Assembly: GCA_005784505.1 (NCBI GenBank)
Contig: VCAZ01000029.1
Location: 2,579,501 to 2,643,500 of the forward strand
Direction: 5' to 3'
DNA: 64,000 bases
Source of the DNA: Bagarius yarrelli
Lineage: Eukaryota; Chordata; Actinopteri; Siluriformes; Sisoridae
Both the position numbers and the translations under genes were made by a program. Below are positions 12,124 to 23,780 of the stretch, in pieces. The first letter of the stretch is position 1; each line of letters starts with the position of its first letter. The notes under the pieces were generated by a model. It searched no databases. It had not been told where the DNA came from and saw nothing but the letters and a program-made list of their open reading frames with translations.

Positions 12124-12256
12124 CTTACATTTATCTCATTTCTTGAGTTAAGGGCCTTACTCAGGGGCTCAGAAGTAAGGAAATTGGTGGCCTGACGGTC
12201 CTGGAAATTTAACTCATGACTCTCTGAACAACAACTTAACCACTGAGCTCCCACTT
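12124..12256 (-). mobile_element. SINE (V-SINE/Mermaid type), minus copy
   Basis: The reverse complement reads head 'gtgggagctcagtggttaag', core 'gagcccctgagtaaggccc' and tail 'gagataaatgtaag'. It faces the plus copy at 12269 nose to nose. Confidence 0.75.
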
Positions 12257-12268
12257 CAATGTAAAGTA

Positions 12269-12398
12269 TGGGAAGTTTGGGAAGTAACCCCGAAGATTGT
12301 GGGTTTGATTCCCAGCTCCACCAAGCCACCACTGTTGGGTCCCTGAGCAAGGCCCTTAACCCCCAATTGCTCAGTAGTATAAATGTAAATGTAAGTAA
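12269..12398 (+). mobile_element. SINE (V-SINE/Mermaid type), plus copy
   Basis: GATTGTGGGTTTGATTCCCA (B box), 'ccaccaagccaccactgttggg' and core CCCTGAGCAAGGCCCTTAAC are clear; the tail ends in 'aaatgtaaatgtaag'. Confidence 0.85.
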
Positions 12399-13685
12399 AG
12401 TAAAACAATAAAATAAAATTAAGAAATTAAACCAGTTTCACAATCGAAAAAAAACACATGAGGTAAAAAAAAGGGGTGCCAATACTTTTGTGCCAAAAGT
12501 GCAAGATTTTTTCTGTATGAATAAGATGTAATTCACAAAAAAATAATGAATAATATTACATAACATAAAATATTACAATAAAAGGGAGGAGTTTCACTGA
12601 TATTGATTAGATTAATAATAAACAATTTCATTCAACCACCACACAATAAGGTTCTTTTTTAAATGTATTTATATTAATACTGTTTTTAAATTTGCATAAA
12701 TGAATAATGTCTATAAATAGTAAATCTTATCTGTATAAGATGCAGCTGAAATGCGCTTGGGTGATTCTTTACACGTCTGGCAACGCAGCCGTTAATCTGT
12801 TCTGTCTGATGAAAACTGCAAGAAAAACAAAAAAAACAAAAGTTAATAAATAAATATTTTGCAGTAGACAGATTGCCAGATGTTGAACTGTTGCTGTTCC
12901 AGACAGACAGACAGACAGACGCTGCGGTCACGTCCCGTCACCATGGTAACTGATTGCTCGCACTGTCAGGGTGAAGTGGTGTGTTTTGGGACGGGGACGA
13001 AATGGAAAATAAGGTTTTGGATTCCAGCCATGAGAATCTAATCTAATGATCTACAGTTCCGACTGCGTGAAGTCACATGGTTGTGCACGGACACACACGT
13101 TCTGTATTCAGGAATGTTTTTAAAATGTTTTTTCGACAAACTGTACATTAATACTAGAACGTTTGTACAGCTAAAACTATAAAAAAAAGGATAAAATCAC
13201 AAGAATTATTTGTATATAGAAACCTTTGAAAAATTATTTTAAACATAGTGATGATTTATACTAGAGCTGGAAATTAAGTTATTATTATGATATATGACAA
13301 TTTATTTCTTTTTCATAAATTTTTCACCACAATGCCATTTTTGGGCCCTCACGCAAGGCCCTTCGCTCATTTTCTGATTTCTGTACTACGTCTGATTTGA
13401 ACCTTTAAGCACAAATAAGCAAAGAAATAAATTCCACTGCGCTGTAACGCAACATGTGGCTTTAATAAAAACTTCTTCTAAACGTTTCCACAGGGGAAAA
13501 AAAGTCCAGTATAAATAACGTTTAAAAAAAAGTATTAAAAAGTAAAAAAAATAAAGTGATGTAATTTTATGTAAACGCTGAACTATTGTAGTTTAATTAG
13601 AACTTATTTTAGGATTTATTTTTTTGGTTAAAAGTAACTAACCTGTTTACCTGAAAACGTTGTTCTTGCTGTAAATCAATATAAA
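12399..13685. other. No gene; (CAGA)n at 12900-12921; SINE core scrap near 13337-13365
   Basis: Mostly unique AT-rich DNA. 'gggccctcacgcaaggccctt' at 13340 resembles the SINE core alone. Confidence 0.5.
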
Positions 13686-14187
13686 GTAGGGGGCCCCGGG
13701 GCAAAATAATAACTAACGAGTTTTTCGAGATTCAAGTCGTCTCTCTGCCGATTTTTTGCTTTGAGTTACAAGCTAAAATTCAGGTTACGAGCTTCAGACA
13801 CCCAACCGCTAGTTAGCATAGCGAACGCCGCAGTAATTGCCGTAACATTTGCCCAGCATCCTGTGTGTCACTCGATAGCTAGTCAGACATGCGGGTTAGC
13901 AGGTGGAGTCGTCTGATCTCCAAGGTAAATGCTGTACATTATACTTAATAAAACCGGTTTATTCCAGTACATCCTATTGTAGTGTTTTTATACAGTATTC
14001 GTTAAGTTAATTTTTTTTATTTAAAATCATGTAACAAAAAAATTGCGCTGTTTTATGGGGACCCGGAAAGAATTATTGGCATTTTAATTCTTTTCAATAA
14101 GGAAAATTGATTTGACCTACAAGTAATTCGAGTTACGAGCTCTGTCACAAAATCAATTCAACTCGTAAGTCAAGGCACCCCTGTATA
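13686..14187 (-). mobile_element. hAT-like non-autonomous DNA element (about 500 bp)
   Basis: Read on the minus strand it begins CAGGGGTGCCTTGACTTACG, then 'gagctcgtaactcgaatt'. The far end carries similar 'ctcgtaacctgaatt' and 'gcccc' words. CAGGGGTGCC-type ends are typical of hAT elements. No transposase is present. Boundaries and target duplications were not resolved. Confidence 0.45.
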
Positions 14188-14910
14188 TTAGCAAGTAGCA
14201 AATAAACACAGTTGTAAATAGCTTGAAAAATCTTTATAGAAAAGCCAGCACGACTGAAGAAGTGTCCAGATGTGATTTTTAACATAACTCTGTAGATGGA
14301 ATTCAGGAGAATAGCCACCTCTCTCTCTTTCTCACTTCTTCTCTCTCTCTCTTTCTCTTTTTTTATCAAAACATTATCAGCCAGAGCCAAGAGCCGGCCC
14401 AAATCGCCAGTACACACACTTACCGTTAAAGCAGCCACTGGAGTGTGAAGAATCTCTGGACTCTCAAGCCAAGACGTTTTGCTTTTCTGTGCCTTAGTTC
14501 AGTCCCAGTGCTCGGACAACAGAGACCCAACAACGAGTAAGAATAAGAATTTCTAGTAAAAACATGAGCCAGACCTCGACCCTGAGACTTCTTGGCTTAC
14601 AGATGCTGGGTTCTGATAGAGCCGGTCCGGTGCTCGCTCTGAATGAAAAGTAGTCTTTTGGAAAAGCGGGAGAGACGACCAGATCTAATCTCTAACCGGG
14701 AGGTGGAAACCATTTATGTTTAAAGGCTGTTGCTGGAAGTTGGTCAAATGGGGAGTCTTTATAGCCTTATAAAAGGAGGTTCCACTTAAAGAGCACTTGA
14801 TGGACAAGCCATTGAGCTTAAGGTGTCTCAAAGGTCCACATTTAAAAATGTCCTTGAAGTTTCTTTGCTGCATTTGATAGACATTGTGTATTGCCTAGAG
14901 CAGGAGACTG
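14188..14910. other. No gene; (CT)n at 14319-14362
   Basis: A microsatellite and otherwise unique DNA. Confidence 0.5.
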
Positions 14911-15003
14911 GTCAAGGGCCTTGTTCAATTGCCCGACATTGGCAGCTTGGTGGTGGTGGGGCTAAAACCCCAATTTTTTGACCCACAACTCACAGCATTA
15001 ACA
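14911..15003 (-). mobile_element. SINE fragment, minus strand
   Basis: 'aagggccttgttcaattgcc' followed by 'ggcagcttggtggtggtggggct' is the reverse complement of the SINE middle (ccaccaagctgcc...caaggccctt). Confidence 0.65.
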
Positions 15004-15049
15004 GTGAAGACCTGTGATCATTGAAAAGAGATGTTGAGTTGTGAGTTGG

Positions 15050-15180
15050 AAATGGAGAGCAATAGTGAACTGTGATTAGTCATGAAGAACAAAAGTGAGC
15101 TGTGATTGGTCATGGAGAACTATTTTTGAGCTGTGATTGTTCGTTTACAACAATCACAGCTCATTATTGTTCTTGATGAT
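15050..15180. repeat. Short array related to the 30-bp minisatellite, with hairpin
   Basis: 'gagctgtgattggtcatgga' words match the array at 16.6-16.9 kb. GAGCTGTGATTGTT (15128-15141) and its exact complement (15149-15162) form a 14-bp stem with a 7-nt loop, made by one inverted unit. Confidence 0.8.
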
Positions 15181-16590
15181 CAAGAATCTTTGAAGGAACC
15201 ATTGTTGCTTTAATTTCTTTTCTTTAACTTGGCAGATATTTAGAAACAATACCTGGAGTTAACCCATTCGGCAAACAGATTTGTGGTTCAGAATGTTTTT
15301 GTTTTTGAATGTGCCTCCTGTCAGTCAATCAATAGACACTTCTCATAGGCCATCAAATATCCTGTCTGCAGAGCTTCGTCAACATGAGAGGAAATCAATC
15401 AGGTATTGACGCCATCTAATAAAAATAAGAGCAATCTTACATAATGCACCTTTAAAGGTTATAGATTTACCCTTTCTAACCTTGCTAGGAGTTTAGAACA
15501 TACAGACCATCGATTGATTGTTGTTGTTCTGAAGGTTAGAGATGTTCCTTGAGCCTCAAAATTTTAGCAGAAGCTTTTAATATCTTCTAGAAGGTTCCTT
15601 GTAAATGTAAAACCTTCATCAGATTTCTGTGGTGCGTTAAAAAAGTCTTTTTTGTATTATTTTGCTTTCACCTCCGAAAGAAAGCGAGAGAAAGAAAAAG
15701 AGAGAAAGAGAATCACAATCAGTAAACCCAACACATCCAGGAATCTGTCTCATGCTAAGCAAAAATCTCATATCTTTTCTTCACCTCCTCTTTGTACTCG
15801 TTTAGGCTGTGATGATTTATCGTCTCGGTCTGATCCGTCACTGCAGGTGACTAAACAGAGACTTCCCTGAGCAGTCTGAGCTGAGAAAATATAGATTATG
15901 ATCTAATCGGCTCCGGCGGGTACGTGGGGCCCCCGATCTGTCTGTACACAGCTAATGGAAACAGAAGCTGAGACAACTACGGCACAGAGAAGGCAAATGG
16001 CTCGTTAATGAAGTCTAATAGACGGGATGGCACACACGGAGCTGCTGCTTTAAAGAGAACCCATCTGAGGGGGAGGCGGAGCCGGCTGCGCTAAGCTAAT
16101 TATGCTAACACCGAAAAGGAATTTTGTGGAGAAGAATTCAAGACATCTGGTTTGAGCGGGTGTCAGTCAGTGTTGGATGGGGTTCGAGATCAGGGACATT
16201 AAAGTCTGTGCCAGAAAATGACACGCAGCAGACTATGAAATATGAACTTGATTAAATTGAGCAGCATGAATATTTAAGCAGCTGTGATAAAGAGGATAGA
16301 AAATAACACGGGCCAAAGGCCAACGGCGCGTGCCAACCTCGTAAAACGTGCTGTGATGTCACCTGGACAAAAGCATTGACAAAACCCTCATGTTCCCTTT
16401 CTTCATCCTTTTTTTTTCTTTAAGGGGAAAGTCTTCAATAAAAAGACGCCAGAACACAACAGCTGCTGTCAAATTTTCTTTCAGGTCATTTGCATATTCA
16501 TTGAATCACTGTCATGCTCATTTGCATATCAAGATTTGTTATAGGAAGTAAAAAGATTTTTTTAAATATAGAAGAATTATATATTTATTG
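15181..16590. other. No gene; repeat-poor island 15880-16110
   Basis: A (GA)-rich run lies at 15675-15712. 15880-16110 is GC-richer, unique, and holds short AT homeobox-like words (taatga, ctaatta), as conserved non-coding elements often do; this is untested. Confidence 0.4.
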
Positions 16591-16935
16591 AAATCCATTG
16601 ATTGGTCATGGAGAACAATGGTGAGCTGTAATTAGCTGTGGAGAATGATGGTAAACTGTGATTGGTCATGGAGAACAAAAGTGAGCTGTAATTGGTCATA
16701 GAGGGCAAGGGTGAGCCGTAAGTAATTATGGAGGACAATAGTATGCTGTGATTAGTCGTGGAGAACAGTTTTGCACTTTGATTGGACATTTGGAACAATA
16801 GTAAGATGTGATTGGTCATGAAGTACAGCGTTAAACTGTAATTAGTCATTAAGTACAATAGTGAGCTATGATTGACCAATCACATCTTAAAACTATTCTC
16901 AATGACCAGTGATGAGCTGTGATTGGTTGTTGAAT
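16591..16935. repeat. 30-bp minisatellite, ten in-phase units, CCAAT-box core
   Basis: The GATT anchor falls at 16600, 16630, 16660 and so on to 16870, exactly 30 bp apart. The core is GTGATTGGTCATGGAG (inverse CCAAT). Since 30 is ten codons, the minus strand stays open as a decapeptide repeat with M-T-N-H/Y-S at its core, 100 residues long. The last units (16870-16930) are partly inverted. Confidence 0.95.
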
Positions 16936-18325
16936 ACAGATGTAAGTTATACTGTATTTATATGAATGTTAACTACATGCAAGATGAATGAAGTTGGACT
17001 GCTGAAGGGAATTGTGTAAACAGGGAGTTTTGGAAGGTGGTTTAATCCACTCGCTGTAATCTTGTCTTCCTGTCTGGGTCGTCTTTTTTTGACTCTGCGT
17101 CAGATATCTAATCAAACGGCTTGTTTTCTCTCCTGCCAAACGTTTGACGTGACCATCACCCCATCAGTCTGTCTGAGCGATCCAGTTTTCCCACGACAAA
17201 GTGTGTCCATCAGGCTTTCATTATTCAAACAACAGACAGATGGTCAATTAACTTCTGTTCATTAACTTGATTGCATGTGGATAAAAAAATCGTTCCTCAT
17301 GTCTGTCGATTGAGTCTCTTTTCCATTGTCTGCTTTTGGAACATAACGGTTAAATTTCCTGATATCAGACTTGTGCAGAAGCAAGTGTCACATTGTGCTT
17401 TCATGGTCAGGAAGTCACAGAAGGCTTTAAACCTTTCGTTTCAGATTTGGCAAAGCGGGTTGATTTCCGTCAGCCAACATACGGCATCTGATCCTGATTT
17501 CATTTATCTGGGCATTTAATTGCCATTCGGGGAGGAACTGTGAGATTTTAGCATCTGTCCTGGTAAATGAGGAATGATCTTTGACAACAATATCATCTAA
17601 CGCATATGTCTACTTCCTGTTTTCATTACGATGTTTGTCTCTCAATTATTCGATCTATAACAGAACACAGTTGAAAAGAAAAACTAAATTCATAGATTTT
17701 ATTCTTTCCTTCTCCAGATTTCCAGCACGGCCACCTGACCATGACTGTATGCACCGACCGGTTTCAGAAGATGAATAAAAACCCGTCTCTCTTTTGTTCA
17801 AGTGTTTGTAGTTCGGATTTGCACTTTACCCAGACACCTCCTGGGCACTCACGCTAATATATTTTCCGCATACATTTTCATATATATTGCTTTTGTAAGT
17901 AATCTTTTTCCCCTGGTTCCTCTCTCAGTTCCTCCTATCCTCTGATGAACAATTCCAGAGTTCCTGAGCTTCGCAACAAGCATTTCAATTAGTGTCACTA
18001 ATCGTTTCGTGGACATAACAAACATTGCTGCATTGTCAAAATTTTCCTTATCACCTGTTAAATTAAATTTGATTAAAGGGTCTGTCTGCTTTCTAAGAAA
18101 GGCCTACGAGTGACGATATTCCTACGCCCGCTCCAAGATAGTGCTTGAAATTACATTATAATAGTTTATTTAAATAAATACAATCAAATACATTTTCTAC
18201 CCTAACCTTAACCTCAGCAACGATGGGAAATAGTGAGGAAGTGTTTATTAGTCATGTGACTAATAAATTAATTACTCCGGATATCTCAGCATAGGAAGTC
18301 GGCGATACTTGTATAGATTACAGCT
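16936..18325. other. No gene; repeat-poor DNA 17040-17800
   Basis: Unique sequence with several short open frames on the plus strand that lack domains or splice context. A conserved non-coding element is possible at 17400-17600. Confidence 0.4.
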
Positions 18326-18447
18326 GTTAGCTTTGTGGGTAAAGGATTGAGCTGCTAATAAGAAAGTGTCTAGGTACAATTCCCGGGAACACTACCACAT
18401 CTATCACTGCTCGGCCACTATCACTACTTAGATGGATAAATGTAAAT
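18326..18447 (+). mobile_element. SINE, degenerate plus copy
   Basis: 'gctttgtgggtaaaggattgagctgctaat', 'taggtacaattcccggg', and a tail 'gatggataaatgtaaa' match the family with many changes. Confidence 0.6.
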
Positions 18448-18485
18448 TGGTCGGGTTGAGGGAAAGGCACTTCTGGAGCAGAAAG

Positions 18486-18602
18486 GGTTTAAGGGCCATG
18501 TTCAGGGGCCTAACATTGGTAGCTTGGCAGTGCTGGGGCTTGAACCCTAATCCTCAAATTGAAAATCCAAAGCCTTAACCATTTGAGCCACTACTTCCCC
18601 AC
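18486..18602 (-). mobile_element. SINE, minus copy
   Basis: The reverse complement gives head 'agtggctcaaatggttaagg', 'gggttcaagccccagcactgccaagctacc' and core 'gcccctgaacatggccctta'. It faces the degenerate copy 40 bp away. Confidence 0.75.
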
Positions 18603-18619
18603 AACTGCTTAGTTTGGTT

Positions 18620-18730
18620 TGTATTTTAAGGGGCGTGGTTTATATTTGGAGGGGCGTGGTTTGTAATTGAAGCGGTGTGGTTTGTATCTGAAGGGGCATG
18701 GGCTGTATCTGAAGGGACATTGCTTGTAGC
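18620..18730. repeat. 21-bp minisatellite with GC/CACCC-box core, about five units
   Basis: GGGGCGTGGT is at 18630 and 18651, and the GTGG anchor continues at 21-bp steps to about 18720 with rising divergence. GGGGCGTGG is an Sp/KLF-type site. Confidence 0.85.
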
Positions 18731-20047
18731 ACGGAATAACGCAGTCTAATCATACAACTCGTCTCCGGTGTTTGCGCCGACTACGTTTTCCCCATCAGTT
18801 GTGACGTGACATGAATCTCACACAGAGCCAGCCGTGCCACTCGCTCGCTCTGATCAGATGTGAAAGTAGGGGACTGGAAATAACTGACGGTTCATCCTGC
18901 GTTCATCGAGTCTGAGCGAGCGACTTCTGAGTGCCATCTGTACACCAACCACAGGATCTTAACCAGCAGCGTTTATTGCACATATGATTACTGGATGTCA
19001 CGCTGGTTCCGTTACAAGCCATCTGTCCAGTGGAGGCAAAAAAAAGAAAAAAAAAGTTAATAAATAAATAAATAAAATCCTGCCATCTCGGAAGAAACGA
19101 ATCACTGGCAACCTGCTGAGCTGATGTGTCATTTTTATTTATTTATATTATTTCACTTTTGCACCTCCGAAAATACGTTCCAACGTCACACATGATCCTG
19201 TTTATTAACTCACGTTAATGATGTCGAGGTAATATATCACAAAGAAAAGTGACATTTTTGTTTCTGATCCCATTACACCTACTTCTAGCTGCTAATTTCA
19301 TAACGTCAAGGCTTGAAATAAAAACCACGGGATCTCAGATACTCGTGCATTCTAGACGTTTACTGAACATACATACCGTATTAATATACGGTCGATTTAT
19401 TTGTCGTCGTGACATCGAGAACATAAACTGTGATATGTTGAGTGTGTCGCTGTTTCAATTTGATAGATGTCATCTAGTTTATTTAGGACACGTCCCTGGC
19501 TTCATGTCCCGCTACAGATAATAAGTACAAATTTACCGCTGTGCACGTCTTCCCTTGTTGCCCCATCTTTCAATCTGCTTGGTGGTCCTTCGGGTTAACA
19601 AGAGAGGCAAAGCCGCACCGCTTCGTCCTCGACAATCGGTTTTATCTGACGTTTTGACAGCAACCAATTACGCAGGGACCAAAATAACGGGCTAGCCGGT
19701 GGTTGGTTGCGTAAGCCGGGGTACGTCTAATTTAAGATGTCGCAGTGGACTGAGTTAGCCCTATAGTTGACATTTTGACATGCGCTCATCGTTAACGTCT
19801 TATTCCGCCTCATTTGTTAGATGGGTGTCGAGTAGGGTGTCGAAGGAAGCGGCGGTTTAACTGCTTTCATCTGCAGAAATAAATCAATTATCTACAGTAT
19901 CAATTTATTGATTCTGTAAGAAAACGAAAGAATGAATCTGGCAACCGGGAGTTAAATTGCGATAGAGAAACTGGTGGATTTTTTTTTGCATAAATCGAAC
20001 ATTAACATGCTGTTACACCATGTACACATGCTTGATACCATTTATAG
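18731..20047. other. No gene seen
   Basis: Unique DNA; short frames near 19250-19520 have no domain. Confidence 0.5.
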
Positions 20048-20054
20048 CCCCCCA

Positions 20055-20086
<32 letters not shown>
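20048..20086. repeat. (CA)n microsatellite
   Basis: About 17 units. Confidence 0.95.
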
Positions 20087-20087
<1 letters not shown>

Positions 20088-20463
20088 TTAAATGAATCGA
20101 TTCCGACATATCAATAAATGTTCGTTTGCTACATTTAATTTTATTTGTTTGGCCTTTTAACATTGATTAGGTTGTGTTAGTTTAAACAAAATCCATTTAA
20201 AACACATTTAAGCTAGTTTGCTGTTTTTACACAATTTGGCTATACAGACTTAGCACAGAACGTCGATGCTAAACAGCGCTAATAACGACGGATAATTAGC
20301 TTGTTATTCTGTTTAGTTAATTATTTATTATGCTGTACTTTTAGTTAAACGTGTGATTGTCAGTAGAATAATAAAAGCACACATTTCTCGACATTTTATC
20401 TACGTCAACTGGAGTCTTTTAAAAACAAAATAAAATATGTTTTAGCAGCAAAAGTGAAGGACA
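20087..20463. other. No gene seen
   Basis: AT-rich unique DNA. Confidence 0.5.
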
Positions 20464-20758
20464 TCTCTCTCTGTCCTTCTCGCTCTTTCTCATTCTCTGT
20501 CTCTTTCTTTCTCTATTCCTCTCTCTTTCTCTCTCTTTCTTTCTCTTCTCTCCCTCTTTCTTATTCTCGCTCTTTCTCATTCTCTGTCTCTTTCTTTCTC
20601 TATTCCTCTCTCTTTCTCTCTCTTTCTTTCTCTCTATCTTCCTCTCCCTCTCTCTCTGTCTCTTTCTTTCTCTATTCCTCTCTCTTTCTTTTTCTTTCTC
20701 TCTATCCCCCCCCTCTGTCTTTCTCTCTTCCTCTATTTTCTGCTCTCTCTCTCTTCCA
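20464..20758. repeat. Polypyrimidine tract with higher-order repeats
   Basis: TCTC/TTTC tract of 295 bp in which a longer phrase (ctctgtctctttctttctct + attcc) recurs three times. It reads as Arg/Glu-rich or Ser/Leu-rich frames, which are artefacts. The complement is purine-only and could form a triplex. Confidence 0.95.
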
Positions 20759-21640
20759 GTGTTTGTATTTGACTCGTTAGCTCTGTTTGCTAACTTCTTG
20801 ACCCCCACACACCTCCGCTTGACTTTCACTCCTTCCTGGCACTCTGGATTTCCCTCTTTCGATTAATCCTTCATTAAACATCTATAAACTGCGGTTTGAG
20901 TCTCAGTGACCGTAAAAAAAGTAACATCTGCAATGTTTTTTCACCCTTCAACTTCTTGGAACGGTTTTTCTGGCAGACGTGAAACGAATCGAAAAGCCCC
21001 GCCCCCTTCTCCGGCCTACTGGGAGACAGAGCTCTAGACCCACTCTGTACACACTCGACCTAAATTACACTGAACCCCCTGTGAGAGTACTGAACTTATT
21101 GAGTCAAAGTCCTTAGACGCAACTTCAGCTAGCAAAAGTGCCCGTGGACGCCGGTGTTAATAACGAGGCTAATATTCCACCGCTTTATTAAATCGGCTAA
21201 AAGATAATGAGGACGATGAGGCGGAGGGACGGCAGGGATTAACACTAAATTTTTTAATGATGTAGGAAATTTTGTTAAAACCGATCGGAAAGGTAATAAA
21301 TTACACACTGGATCCTTTGATGTTTTCACTTAATATATAAATATTTAATCTTAACATACGAATCATTTAAAGGAAAATCAACCAAATTGTGAAATTAAAG
21401 AATATTAAATCCATTAGAATTTTTAATATTACTTTCGTTAACCATTGCCGTGTTCTCCGCATCGTGGTGGTTCTTCATGCGGGTAGAAAACACACGGAAT
21501 CCCCTCAATCCGCCTCCTGGTGATTTTATTTGAATCTGAATCGATTCACCGTCTGGAAGTGAATCAAACATGTTTTTATTTTGTTGACCTTTTTGTTGAC
21601 CCAGGTCCAGTTCTAGAAGGGTGGGAAGAAAGATCCCAGG
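20759..21640. other. No gene seen
   Basis: Unique DNA. Confidence 0.5.
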
Positions 21641-22035
21641 TGGGCAATTTTTGGAGTTGGGGTTGAGAAGATACTCTTCTTATTCCTGTAATTAGTGTGT
21701 GTGTATATTCCCCTGTGTTTAAGTCTTTCTTATCTTGCGTAAAGGTTATGCTGATGTTAAGTAGATCATTTCCCCTCCGTCTATGTTTCCTTGTTTTCCC
21801 AGATTTGCTTGCTCATCTTCTCATGTTTGTTTTGCTAATTGCTAAAGCTAACTCTAGGTATGTTGTGCAATTAGCAAACGGTGTTTGCTAATTGCTATGG
21901 AGTTGAAGTAATTCTATTTCAGTTCCTGAGTTCTGTGGTTTGTCCATGTTTTCAGTTTTGTATCAACTCCAGTTAAATCTTCCTTCGTTTGTCTAATAAA
22001 TCTCTGCTGTTTCTGTTTCTACATGAAACAGCGAT
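21641..22035 (+). mobile_element. Possible retroelement (LTR-like) remnant
   Basis: 'gtaattagtgtgtgtgtata' then 'cccctgtgtttaagtcttt', a pyrimidine-rich middle and a terminal 'gtctaataaatctctgctg' with an AATAAA signal recall teleost retroelement transcript ends. 'tgctaattgcta' words form a small inverted repeat. Weak; no coding part is seen. Confidence 0.25.
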
Positions 22036-22047
22036 TAGTTTCCTCAC

Positions 22048-22252
22048 AGGACAAGAACACAGGAAATATCCGTCCATGAGAAAGTTTGTCTTGTGTTCTT
22101 GTCCTCTGAGGACACAGGACAGACTTTCTCATAGACGGATCTGTGGAATCTAGGGATCCCTCTGGATTCCAACTGGATTCTGTAGATCTGTCCATGAGAA
22201 AGGCTTTCTTACGGAGGGATCTACAGAATTCAGCTGGAATCCAGCGGGATCC
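22048..22252. repeat. Foldback cluster of nested inverted repeats
   Basis: AGGACAAGAACACA (22048-22061) pairs perfectly with 22092-22105. 22069-22091 pairs with 22118-22140 with two mismatches. 22154-22188 pairs with 22218-22252 with about four mismatches, and the 29-nt spacer repeats the 'tccatgagaaag' word again. It is a compound foldback element. Confidence 0.85.
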
Positions 22253-23780
22253 TTTACAACAAAATCCCAGAAAACTGAAATGATTTTATGGTGTTTATAA
22301 AACTAAAACTGTAAATCTGAGCCTCAACCTGATGCACTCGTTGTTGTTGGCTAACAACTGAACTGAACAGACTCATTTCTTCAGGGCCGTGTTAACACAA
22401 AAAAACCCCGTTTTTTTATTCTGTCTAAAAGTCCGCTCGGCTGCACCATCCCTTGCCGCGACTATCTAAATGACTGTAATTTGTATTCATGGGGTTGAAC
22501 TTCGCCTTTGCTCGACGCCCGGAATAGGACACGTTTCATTCAATTAAACATGTTCGTCTTTGTTCTGATTGAAAGGGAAAAAAATCCTTTCGGTTGCTCA
22601 AAAGGCAAAAGTAAAAAAGCGCTAACAAAAGCAAAGACCCCGCGACACATCACGGCATCCGCACTCGGATGTTTGAAACGCAGAAGGAGTTGTTGCCTTT
22701 GTCCTCTTTTTAAAGTTTTATCCTGAGTTCATGCTTTATACCAACAAGAAAAAGAACGCATGATCTGTAAAGCTGCACGTTGGCATCAAGCAAATAAAGG
22801 TGCTAGTGATCTAGTAGCCCAGGTTAGCTGCAAAATTGTAGCTAAAAGAGAAAGTAAGGAAATCATTTGAACCAATTCATTACGGGAATCACAGCTCAGA
22901 GACATCTAATCATCTATTTTCTTTTTCTTTTAGAATGCTAACTTTAAACCTTCAGTTGTACCTTCATTAGCTGTCTCGTAGCCTCGTAGCTATTTTTACA
23001 TGTAAAAAGGAAACACTGTATGATCTAATCATCATCTGACTCACTGTCCTCCCGTGAGGTCCACGTGTCTCGCACTAGCCGCTAAACATGCTTGACGGCG
23101 GCAAAAAACAATTTCAAACTCGCACGCTGACTGAAAAGAAGCGTGACTTATCGCACCCGCCCCATGCAATACACACAGGAAATAAAAAAAAAACCTTTCA
23201 AACAGTTGCTTAGTAACCAATTACGCTTACAATTATGAGCTCTTATGATCTCGACACAGAATCTTCGCTAACGACCATGCTTTAATATCCCGAGGGAAAT
23301 GGACGGAGCGTTAGCGTGGCTGGGATTCAGCGACAGAGACACGTTCCAATCTGGTGGCTAATAAAGCTAAAATGACGCAGAATTATTATACACACATTCA
23401 TCTCGGGGTCTTTGTAAGTACAATTTGGGATATTTGAGGGTGTTTACCTGTGCAAGGTTGCTTTCTTTTCCAAGTCAATGATAATAATACCCGGCAAAAC
23501 GAGGAGGCGAACTGGGCCTCTTCTTCAGTAGTAGCATGATAGCTCCAGGGTCTGATGACCATCAGGATAAAAACAGAAGTGCTAGCTCCTTTTTACCACG
23601 CTAACAAGCTACTGTTTTCCCTAACGCTTTTCTTTCTTTCTTTTATTGGAAAGGAGTTTGATGTTCACTTTCTGGATCATTTAGCGCTCAGAAAACATCA
23701 AATAATTATGAATCAGGTATTAAATATTAAACAATAAACCATGATACAGATATTTAACAGAATTTTTGCTATAATTGTTT
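22253..23780. other. No gene seen
   Basis: Unique DNA; a short Lys-rich frame at 22508-22726 has no recognisable domain. Confidence 0.5.

Noticed and set aside
20419..20829. Arg/Glu-rich 136-residue minus frame resembling a charged coiled coil
   Set aside because: It is the complement of a TCTC/TTTC simple repeat.
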